Shown: positions 45,660 to 54,739 of the stretch, piece by piece | Layout: each line of letters opens with the position of its first letter | Numbering within the stretch: the stretch's first letter is position 1 | Source: Cercis canadensis | Lineage: Eukaryota; Streptophyta; Magnoliopsida; Fabales; Fabaceae | NCBI GenBank assembly: GCA_003255065.1 | Contig: QAOA01008571.1 | Coordinates: 62,001-126,000, forward strand | Direction of reading: 5' to 3' | Length of the DNA: 64,000 nt | Program-made: the position numbers and the translations under genes | The notes under the pieces: generated by a model | Databases searched by the model: none | What the model was told of the DNA's origin: nothing | What the model saw: the letters and a program-made list of their open reading frames with translations, nothing else

Positions 45660-45830
45660 ATTCTGAACCTCTAACTGAGTAGTGTGTCTGGATACCTCAA
45701 AGTCTAGCAGTGAAGAGCGAAATTAAAATATTCTAGCCACATAGGCTGCGGTTGCTTGAAGGCCATCATCATCCATTTCATTATCTCAATCCAACGAATA
45801 GATTTCTGCCATGTGGTGGTTTATCTAAAT
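45660..45830 (-). promoter_or_regulatory. PsbTn promoter region
   Basis: On the minus strand, CCACATGGCAG (about 45811-45821, G-box-like) and GAGATAATGAAATG (GATAA I-box-like, near 45778-45788) lie about 130-175 bases upstream of the ATG. Both motif types occur in promoters of photosynthesis genes. This is a motif reading only. Confidence 0.35.
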
Positions 45831-45999
45831 GGGAACTTTGTTTGCTTATGTTTTTGCCCCCTCTATTCTTGAGTCCATTTTGCAGAAAAATTATTGGATG
45901 CGGAAATTTCTGGTTGCCTCTTCGTTTTGAGTGGGGTGTGTTTTTATACTGTTTTTATTTTTATTTTCCTTATATTTTTGGGATGGGAAAAAAATGATT

Positions 46000-46470
46000 A
46001 GTCACATTCCATAGAAAATTAAAGAGTATTGCTATAACTATTGTATATTAGTTAGTTTATATTGATGAGTGTCCTAAGTGAGGGTGATTTATATCACATC
46101 TAAATAAATTTTATACTATTTTAAATTAAATTGTATTTTATTAATATAGTTAATATAATTTAATTTTATTAAATTAGTATTTAAATATAACAAAAATTAA
46201 ATAAAGTTAATAAAGTTCAAATTATATTAACTTGAAGCTGCACTAAGTTCTCCACTATGCCAATGGCATAAAAGGACTATAGCTCACTATTTGGCAGCTG
46301 AACGACGTTGAAATTAAAAAAAAAAAAANAAAAAAAAAAAAAAAGGTTCTGGAACCCAGCCATAAAAGCTCTTGTTGCATCTCTAATAAGACTTTCGAAA
46401 ATAACTTAGCAAATACGAGCCATCAAAGCTATTAAGTGTGATTTAGTGATAAGAAATTTGGGTAGCTAGT
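46000..46470. other. AT-rich spacer
   Basis: No gene seen. A poly-A tract of about 35 bases interrupted by an N (46329) lies at 46314-46344. The poly-A may belong to a retroposon tail, but no body is recognisable before it. Confidence 0.4.
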
Positions 46471-46479
46471 ATGTAAGAG

Positions 46480-46895
46480 ATCAGAGATTTAAACTTTCTT
46501 ATAACGAACTTTTCTTAGTGCATGAAGAATTGATTCAGAATTTTTGCCACACATAGCACAAATGGGGTCAGAAGTAATATGCCAGTGAAACCTAAACTCA
46601 TCCCAGTATGAGCCCATCCTACTTCCAAATCATCTTAAACAAGGTGTTATGTGGATGCTGGTTTTCCTCAGAAAGACAATTGTAAGAAGAGTTAACAGTA
46701 AAATTGTAGCACAAATTGGTATAGGTATATTTGTTACAAATTGGTAGTTTCTTGGAGGAAGGAGCATAAGAGTTTCTGTTGAAGCCAGTGGTGGAGAATA
46801 GGAATTGAAAGATTTTGATTGTATCTTGCATTTCCCGCAAGATGGAAAGGTACTGGTGGTACATAGAATTGAAAGATGAATGTAAAAAATCATAC
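46480..46895 (-). mobile_element. LINE (non-LTR retrotransposon) remnant: zinc-binding RT-associated domain
   Basis: On the minus strand FTVNSSYNCLSEENQ, then LFKMIWK, then after a frame change FHWHITSDPICAMCGKNSES and ILHAL. This matches the order of the plant L1-type 'zf-RVT' domain (F-S-V-K-S-A-Y, LWKxIW, HI.xDPxCxxC...ES..H.L). The Cys-Cys-His pattern C-x2-C...H is kept, but stops and shifts are present and the upstream RT is absent. Only a few hundred bases survive. Confidence 0.6.
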
Positions 46896-46899
46896 TGGG

Positions 46900-47456
46900 T
46901 TAGCTTTTGATATTTTTAGATTTACTGGTCAAATTTTGTCTCTCTCCTTGATTCTTTCTCCTGCTACCTAGCATTTTCTACGGCTGTTGCAGGCACAACT
47001 CAAGCTGTTACTAGTCATGCAGCAAAGTGGGCACCATTAAGTAATACAAGTGATAATATAGTGCCTAAAGTCAAAAATGAATTTGAGAGGTAGGGTGCTG
47101 TTGGTTCACTAACACTTTTTTTCGTCATGGTTGCTGATGAATTAGAGCAAAATCATTTTAGAGACATACTACTGAGTTTACAAATGGTTCTGGCCAATTT
47201 GGATTGCATGAGAAACCACTGAAAAGTGATTGATTTGATGATTTTGTCTTGGTTTTCATACACATACATACACACACACAGAGCATACATATATACATAC
47301 ATATAAATACATACATAAAGTCATGAAAACTAATGCTAATGTTAAAGCCTTAAGAGTCTCTCCAAAAAATGAAACATTAGTTTTTGAAACTAATACCTTG
47401 ACTTCTAACCCATTACTCCTAAAAGACTTAATCATGAAGAAATAACTCTTAGGAGT
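46900..47456. other. Spacer with simple repeats
   Basis: Nothing recognised apart from a low-complexity stretch of ACACACAC and CATA units at 47262-47330. Confidence 0.4.
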
Positions 47457-47658
47457 TTACTAGAAGTTTGGAGCAAAACAAATTTTTGATTTTGATACTA
47501 TTGCGAAGATCTCGAAAAATTTAGTCACCCAGTATGATAATTGTTAATATATACATACAAGGAACTAATTATTTTAATATATATTGGATGACTTAATTTT
47601 TTGTAATCTTTGCGATCGTACCAAAATCAAAAGTTCATTATGCTCCAAACTTCGAGTA
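47457..47658. mobile_element. Inverted-repeat (MITE-like) unit
   Basis: The left arm TTACTAGAAGTTTGGAGCA... TTTTGATTTTGATAC... AAAATTTAGTCA is matched by the reverse complement of the right arm TTACTCGAAGTTTGGAGCA... TTTTGATTTTGGTAC... AAAATTAAGTCA. The arms are about 75 bases each around an AT-rich centre. No coding capacity; flanking duplication not resolved. Confidence 0.55.
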
Positions 47659-48507
47659 ATTTTTTACCCCATCCATATGGGTGAGGTAGAATAGAGTCTC
47701 CTAACTCTTAATGTTAGTTAGAATTTTTCTGATATACTACCTCCTAAATCAATCATTTCTTTAGAATTAAGATTTTCTAGACAATTTTCTCAATCTTTAA
47801 AAAATAAATTTAGTGACTCATCATCTTCAAATTCTGGTAGAAGATCTGTAGACTCTTACCAAAACAATAAATTTACAATGAGTAAACTTTGAGCCTAATG
47901 TTCCACAACCTTCCCGTAGAAACCACTTCAAAAATAAACAAGCCAATCTCACCTCCACAATCTTCAACCACTATGTCACAATTGAACGTCATTTCTTAAG
48001 AATTTAATAGACAAAGATTATCTTAAAAAACGCTTTATGCCTGAAGAAAATAGAGAAAAATGAAAATGGTACGTTAAAACTTTTCAGTAGAAGAAATAAC
48101 AACATTCAGAAAAAATTATTATGAGAGAGAATGCAAACCTGCTACAAGGACTAACAGATTGGAACTTGACAAACAACACAAGAAAACAGATAAAATAAAA
48201 CTCAAACATAAAACAAGCACACTAAAGAAACATAAAGACTGACGCTTCCATACTGTCTCCGATTCCAGGTGATTGTTCATGCAGGAGGATTTGTATTTTT
48301 ACTTTGGCTATGACACTGGATTTGAACAGAAAATCACAAGCTTTTAGGATGATTTCCATATCACTCGACTACAAGCTGTTTGGTCATGCAGAAGGATTTC
48401 TGACTCAAGCTTCTGCACTGGATCAGAAACAATAATATCAATGACATTCCTTTTTCCTATGAGTAGTGGTTGTATCATTGTCAGCAGTCCTAGACCGTTT
48501 TCGAACC
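47659..48507. other. Spacer
   Basis: AT-rich, no gene supported. It contains a diverged copy (about 48300-48390) of the repeat found at 44168-44610. Confidence 0.4.
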
Positions 48508-48512
48508 GAGTT

Positions 48513-48738
48513 TGATACGATAAACATGAGCTATAGGAGTTATGGGTAAATAGGTCTCTTATCCTTATCTATTGTTATTATTATAGTTCCCTACTTATCT
48601 TTCAATTAGTATTATTATCATATTGGATAGTAGTTGTTTAGTAGGAGTCTTGTGGCCTTTTGGTTATATAAGTGTGTTAGGTCGCATTGTAAAGTAATCA
48701 ATCATCAATAAACCAGTTCTTAGTTCCCTGTTGCATCA
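48513..48738 (+). repeat. TRIM 5' LTR
   Basis: 226 bp, TGATACGATAAAC to CCTGTTGCATCA. Outside is GAGTT; inside, the tRNA-Met primer site starts two bases later. Very similar to the 3' LTR except for a segment present only there. Confidence 0.9.
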
Positions 48739-48766
48739 TTTGGTATCAGAGCCGTCACCCACCACC

Positions 48767-49045
48767 ATGGATCAACACCTAGTAGAAAGTCTTCTTAAAA
48801 TAGAGCACCTCTTCAAAAAAGTGGAGCAAAAATGGGCTGAAATAAGGCAAAGTTGTGCTAAAATACAAAAGAACCTCAAAGAGTATTGTGAGCATTTGAA
48901 GGAAGATGAAGGAGAAGGATTATCTCAAGAAAACACATTGAAGGAAGCTTTGTCAACTAAGCCATCAATGAAAGGTTTTCAAAAGGAAATGTTGCCAATC
49001 GATATCCCCTTAGAAGGCATACCTTTTGAAAATAACATCAAATAA
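48767..49045 (+). CDS. Short ORF inside the TRIM, 92 residues, coiled-coil-like
   Basis: It begins at ACCACCATGG, a good initiation context, 14 bases after the primer-binding site. The product is charged and heptad-like: MDQHLVESLLKIEHLFKKVE, KWAEIRQSCAKIQKNLKEYC, then an acidic stretch and a Pro-containing end. It resembles the N-terminal start of some LTR-element gag proteins (MDQR-LExLE type), but no domain can be named. Whether it is translated is unknown. It may be a leftover of a larger parent's gag. Confidence 0.45.
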   Translation: MDQHLVESLLKIEHLFKKVEQKWAEIRQSCAKIQKNLKEYCEHLKEDEGEGLSQENTLKEALSTKPSMKGFQKEMLPIDIPLEGIPFENNIK

Positions 49046-49345
49046 CCACAACTTTTGAAGGATTGCCCTTTATAGTCCAAGTTTTGAATCTGCCACCAAA
49101 AGAAGTTTTAGTAGCTGATGATGCCTTCCTCAACAAGTGCAAGAATGAAGGCCTCATTGCTTCTTCCGAAGACAAACCTTGAAGACAAGGTCTTCCTAGA
49201 AAGGGGGAGGGATGATACAACCCTAAATAGTTTTCTTTTATATAGTTTAGATTATCCTTATTAATTATCTATTAGGATTAGTAATGTTCTCTTAATTAGA
49301 ATGTATGTTCCTTGCGGACAAGGAACTACTTGAAGAGGGGAGGAA

Positions 49346-49589
49346 TGATACGATAAACATGAGCTATAGGAGTTATGGGTAAATAGGTCTCTTATCCTTA
49401 TCTATTGTTATTATTATAGTTCCCTAGTTATCTTTCAATTAGTATTATTATCATATTGGATAGTAGTTGTTTAGTAGGAGTCTTGTGGCCTTTTGGTTAT
49501 ATAAATGTGTTAGGTCGCATTGTAAAGTAATCAATCATCAATAAACCAGTTTATTGATGGCCCTCTTCAAGTAGTTCCCTATTGCATCA
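49346..49589 (+). repeat. TRIM 3' LTR with inserted segment
   Basis: 244 bp. Between ATAAACCAG and TTCCCTATTGCATCA it carries an extra segment (TTTATTGATGG followed by CCCTCTTCAAGTAG) in place of TTCTTAG of the 5' LTR. The second part is the reverse complement of sequence just before the polypurine tract (49322-49339). Confidence 0.85.
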
Positions 49590-49594
49590 GAGTT

Positions 49595-49971
49595 ACGGAG
49601 TCTTCAAGGCCTGCATATATTGCTGTTGCCCTTTGGCAACTATATTCATGGTGGAAACAATCACCATATATTTGAGTGGTTTTGAACTCCTAGAAACCAT
49701 TGTTGTTTTAAATATGGCCAATTCATACAGATATAACATATATGTAAGTCGGTTGTTATATCATGTTCACTAATACTTAAAAATATTAAATAATCATTGA
49801 CCTAAAGAAACTATTTCCAAGCAACTCTAGCTTGTTCTTAAATTCATATAAAATATTCATTGATCATCCACCCAATATAGCCTGGTTTTATTACAATTTT
49901 TCAAATGAGGTCAAAAGCAATATTATGTCACTAACATCTATAATTGATTTAGTTCTTCATTTATTAGTGGT
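49595..49971. other. Spacer
   Basis: No gene recognised between the TRIM and the presumed start of element C. Confidence 0.4.
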
Positions 49972-52440
49972 TGTTGATACCAAAATTATGTAATAAGAAA
50001 TAAAAGAAATAAAAAAATCATAATAATAATAAAATACAAAAAATATTATTATTAATAACAATAAATTAGAAAAAAAAGCAAAATTGGATTATTTCTGCAT
50101 TTCTGACTCCTGGGCGGCAATCTGCTTTCGGTGAAGTGCCATTCACTAGTTCGGCACCACCCACCTATAGTGCCCTTACAGCTTAAAACCAGGAAAACTC
50201 ATCAATGAGCCAGGGAACTTGCCCAAAATTTTGGCTATAAAAAGCCTCACAAAATAGAGAAAAGGGACAGTCTAATACAGAAGAGAATAGAGAATGTACA
50301 CAAAAAAAAAAAAAAGAATTGAAACTCTAAAACACACACACAGAGAGCAGATACACAGAATAGAGGGATACAGAGGCAGAGAAGAACTTTGAAAATTTGA
50401 ATAACAGCAACCAAATCCAGGTACCAATACTATCCTTGTTTTTTTGTTCCTTTCCTTTTTTGTGTGTTAAATTTTCATTTTTTGAACATGCATCACCCAT
50501 AGCTCAGTCAGACATTCCCGTTCCAAAATCCACCATTTTTTTTAATAGAACTCAGAAATTTTTTAGGTGCAAGCATGAAATTAGAAAAGAAACAATGGAA
50601 GCCAAATTAAAAGGGAAAAACCGAATTGAAAGGAAAAATTAAGTTAAAAAGAAAATGCCCCCTTTTAGAGAGAGAAAATTTCAGGGAGAGAGAGATAATT
50701 CTTGAGAGAAATTTGAGGGAGAAGGAAAAATTTCTTACCTTTACCATGGCTTAGAAGGATTTCTCTCAACTTGGGTTCCTCTCTTTGCCCTGTTGTCTCT
50801 CTCTTTCTCTCCCCCTTGCGAGTTCCCCTTTCCTGTCCATCCTTCTCTTCTGTCTTTTTTCCCCTGTGCGTATCTTCATCATTTGGTTGTTGAAACTTTT
50901 GTTTCTTTTTCTATTTGCAATTTCTGTGTATATGTATGTATGGGCTCTTTCTTTTATTTAATTAGGTTGTATGTTATTTTGTCTTTGTTTTGTTTTGGGT
51001 TTTGTTTTCTGATTTGTGTTTGGGCTTAAGTTACTTATTTAGGTTGGAATTGAATTTTCGTGGGCCACATCAGAGAAGTCCATTAGTCTTAGTTTTTATT
51101 TCAACTTAGTTTGATTGGGCTTAGTATAAAGTGGACCAGCCCATCAGTTTTCCTTTTATTATTTGCTTAAGCTTAGTACGAAATGAGCCTTTTGTTTCTA
51201 ATTTTTTGTTGCTATTGGACCAAGCCCACAAATTGGGCTAGTAGCCCAACATTTTTTTCAGCTTTTGTTCTAAGTGTTATTTAGATTGGGCATAGTATTA
51301 ATGTTAAGTTTTTTTATTTTATTTTTAATTTCTTTTGATGAAGAACCCATTATTAATATGTAGATTAGTTATTATTTAGTGATTAAGTATAATTACTATT
51401 CTTTTATATATATATATATAAGTATGCTTTTGATTATTATTATTTTTATTTATTCCTATGTGATATTGTTGTCATGATTTTTTTTTTTTTACTTTGTAAA
51501 ATGAAATAAAATTAAAACTCGACGACGGATTAAGTTAGGAAAAATTGTGTTGACAATTTTTTCTAATGTTCTTGAGGTGAGAGATAAATATATTGGTTAT
51601 GCCAGGGGTACTGGTGTGGCCAATAAAATTTTCAATATCGTTTTATCTTTTTAATTACCACATTTATAGTATTAATTTATAATTCATCTCATTACATCTT
51701 AACATTATTTTAGAAAAAGATTACTGACGAGGGAATAATCGAAATTAGTCATGATAATGACGAGGTTTCGATATTCCGGAGGTAAAGGGATGTCTCTAGT
51801 TCGGCCAGAGGTACTGGCAGGGCATGAGGTAAATCCTCGATAAAAATCTTTGTCGGTGCATAATTTCCAAATGAACATTTTCTAAATATAATATTTTAGC
51901 TTTAATTACCTTAATGTGAGTTAAAAGGTACCGACGAGGGAATAATTAAGGATAGCTGTAATGACAGCGATTCCTTGACACTCCGGAGGTGAGGAGTGTC
52001 ACTTTAGTCTTTCCAGGTGTACTGGTGGACTTAAAAAATACCTCCAATAAAAATCTTTATCACGAATCTTAAACATTTTATAAACACATATAAATTATCT
52101 TTCATGTATCTAAATATTACTTATGATAGAATAGATTAGGGGAGGATTGTAATGACAATCACAAACTCCACCTAATAGTCTTGAAGCATCCTTTAGGTTT
52201 TCCCAGAAGTGCTGATAGAGCCTAACGAAATTTTAATATATTTTATAATGTTAGGACTAACTTAATTCATTTAAACGGATAACTAGTGATTAAATGGGTA
52301 ACCGTTCTAAGAACGGACGTTGTAGGGTGCTAACACCTTTCCTACACGTAATCAACCCCCGAATCCAAGCTCTGAACGTAGACCAAATCTTTTAGGTGTC
52401 CAATCGCACCATTTCATTTGTTTAAAAATGAAATAAAACG
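49972..52440 (+). repeat. Element C 5' LTR (boundaries approximate)
   Basis: It may begin TGTTGATACCAAAATTATG. A TATA box lies in GGCTATAAAAAGCC (about 50231-50244), so transcription probably starts near 50265. From 51540 to 52250 it consists of four diverged units of about 190-210 bp, each with GGAGGT(G)AG..., CCAGRGGTACTGG and ATAAAAATCTTT-like phrases. It ends just before the primer-binding region. Confidence 0.6.
51540..52250 (+). repeat. Four diverged ~200-bp tandem repeats in element C's LTR
   Basis: Anchor phrase CCAGGGGTACTGG-like at 51602, 51805, 52013 and 52203 (spacing 203, 208, 190). Each is preceded by a GGAGGTGAG-like phrase and followed by AATAAAAATCTTT-like sequence. Confidence 0.6.
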
Positions 52441-52457
52441 ATTGGTGACGACTCCAT
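52400..52457 (+). promoter_or_regulatory. Element C primer-binding region with stem-loop
   Basis: TGGTGACGACTCCAT (52443-52457) is the primer-binding-type sequence of Tat/Ogre elements, which use a tRNA-Arg type primer. Just upstream two nested inverted repeats form a stem: CCAATCG (52400-52406) with CGATTGG (52439-52445), and ATTTCATT (52411-52418) with AATGAAAT (52427-52434). The stem overlaps the first bases of the primer site. Confidence 0.5.
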
Positions 52458-52515
52458 TCTTTTCTTGCATATTATTGCACATTGTTAGCTTGCATCTCTA
52501 AATCAGTTCAAAAAC

Positions 52516-54444
52516 ATGAAAAATATTGGAGTTCAAAGCCAGTATGGAGTTACTCACGAAACACAAAGTAAGGTGATACAAGATTCAGAAAGAACCCAAG
52601 CTGAAGAAGGGGATTGCCTCCAACCAGGAATTGAAAACCAATTGCCTCCAATAGGAAAGGTTGACTTTGAGCAAAACGATGTGAAGCCTTGGGTGCAAAT
52701 ATGGTTCAATATGAAGAGAAAAGAAGATTTCGAGACGAAATATGGGCACATAGCTTTCCTATTGTTCGTTCCAGTTGATACCCCCATGTTGAAGGCTATG
52801 TTGAGTTTTTGGGACCCTGCTTACCGTGTCTTCACATTTCAGTAGTTTGATATGGTCCCAACTATTGAAGAATACGGAGAATTGCTCAACATTGAGATTG
52901 AATCTCAAAGCAAAACCTACTTTCATGATCCAAAAATGGCGCCCAAGAAAAAGCTTTCCAAACTTATGGGTATTCAAGCAAATGAGTTGGAAAAGTATAT
53001 GAAAGAGAAAGGTCGAAACCTACATGCTAATTATCTATTGAAGATAGTACAAGAACAAATTGATAGTGATCGAGGGTTAGCTCTATTTACACTTGCCATT
53101 TATGGATTAGTGATATTCCCTAGGGTGAAAGGCCATCTTGAAGGCCATGTAATTAAGCTGGTGGAGCAACTCGAACACAAAGCCAATCCTGTCTCGTCGA
53201 TCGTAGCCGAGATTGTCCGATCCTTGAATTATTGTAGAATTAACAAGAAGGGTCGATTCTGTGGAAGCTCCCGGTTGTTGACTGTATGGATGATTAGCCA
53301 CCTTCCCCACCTTAATTGTTTTAAATATCCTAAAATCGAATATATGAATTATTGCTGTAAGGATAAAAATCCTCTCAGACAATATTGCATTACTCAATGG
53401 CCACCTGTGACACCTAAAAGGAGCGAATGGATTCACTATTTCCAACATATGAGCAATGTGGTCTCGAGAGCCTCGTGGATGCCGCATGCCTCAGTCGTTT
53501 ATAGATGTGGAGACAAGCCATGGGTTCCACTCATTGGTCCGTGGGGAGTAACTAGTTACACACTTGCTATGGTTAGAAGACAATTGGGCTCAGTGCAATT
53601 CATGTCAATGACTCATGGGATTTTAGACCTTGATGTGGCTTATGGAGACGAGGGGTCAATTCAAAAGGTCAAGACAGCAATTGAGGCATGGAAAGATGCG
53701 GGACGTGTGAATCCTGGTCCATGCAACAGTTTGACTACCCCAGGTTATCCTTTTTGGCAAGCAAATAAGGGAAAAGGCTTTATGGCTCCAAGCGTACAAG
53801 GTCCTTAACCTCCAAGGCATATGTTTGATGAACCTATTGATTACGAAGCTGAAGCTGAAGCAAGATATGAAATGGCATGCCGACAATTTCAAAAGAGGGA
53901 AGCCTTGCTTGTATCAGAAAAGAGAAAGATAACTGTCGAAAGGCAAATGTGGGCTAATGAAATGGCCAAGATTGAAAGAACAGTACACGAATCAGAGGAG
54001 AATGCTAAGCAAAAAGACATTGAGATAGAAAAGCTGAAAGGGAGATGTCTAACATTTGAAGAAAGGATTGTGTTGACAGATGACCAACTGGGTGAATCTA
54101 GAGACCTTAACTTAGCTCGGCAAAGGGATATACAAACTTTGAGTGCACAATTGCAGGGTAGTCGTGCAACTTCTAATGTATTGAGACAAGAAAAAGCTGT
54201 TTTAGAAGGAAAACTTGAACACTGGTGCCACACAAGCTGGCATTGGGAGGATAAATGTCGATTGGCTGAGCAACAAGCTACTAATCTTCTTCAAGAAGTT
54301 AGGACGGTCGCTGAGAAGGCTCAGGATAGAGCAAATGAAGCACATGATATTGAAGCAAAAATGCCACCAAGTAAAGTGCAAGGTTTCTTGCTCGATGTCA
54401 AGAAAGACCTTAAGTACATCGGCAAATTTTATTTAAAGAGATGA
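52516..54444 (+). pseudogene. Element C ORF1 (Ogre-type upstream ORF), two in-frame stops
   Basis: 643 codons in one unbroken frame, interrupted only by TAG at 52843 (FTFQ*FDM) and TAA at 53806 (VQGP*PP). N-terminal part: FNMKRKEDFETKYGHIAFLL, MLSFWDPAYRVFTF, VPTIEEYGELLNI, a pattern known from plant transposon and Ogre ORF1 proteins of unknown function. The middle has ARGLALFTLAIYG-like and WPPVTPKRSEWIHYF segments. The last 200 residues (54000-54440) are a charged coiled coil. The protein is separate from gag-pol and lies before it, a hallmark of Ogre elements. No shift in nearly 2 kb, so it decayed later or more slowly than pol. Confidence 0.75.
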
Positions 54445-54739
54445 GAAAGATTATGGCTTTAGGATTAGTTTGTTTTTGTAATATGAAACTTTTACCAGTA
54501 GTGTTTCTTTACTGATTTAGAATGGAATGAATGTTTTTGGCAACATCTCTCGCACATTTATGCCATGTTTAAACCTTTCTCTGCATAAATGCATTACATT
54601 TGAGTTACTCTTTGTATACTATATTTTACATTTTATACTCATTGTTCGCCTAAATTGATTAAGGTATAACAACATTGCAAACGAAAAATCACTTTTACTT
54701 CCAAGACCTCGTTATAGAACTTGATCACAATCAAAAGTC

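Larger units (their letters stand above)
48513..49589 (+). mobile_element. Complete TRIM-type (small non-autonomous) LTR retrotransposon
   Basis: LTRs of 226 bp (48513-48738) and 244 bp (49346-49589) start TGATACGATAAAC and end TTGCATCA. Perfect 5-bp target duplication GAGTT at 48508-48512 and 49590-49594. The interior is only 607 bp, with a primer-binding site for initiator tRNA-Met (TGGTATCAGAGCC, 48741-48753) and a polypurine tract GAAGAGGGGAGGAA (49332-49345). No pol genes. The interior keeps a short ORF and, near 49180-49200, a remnant resembling the end of a gag-pol polyprotein (LEDKVFLERGRDD). Confidence 0.92.
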
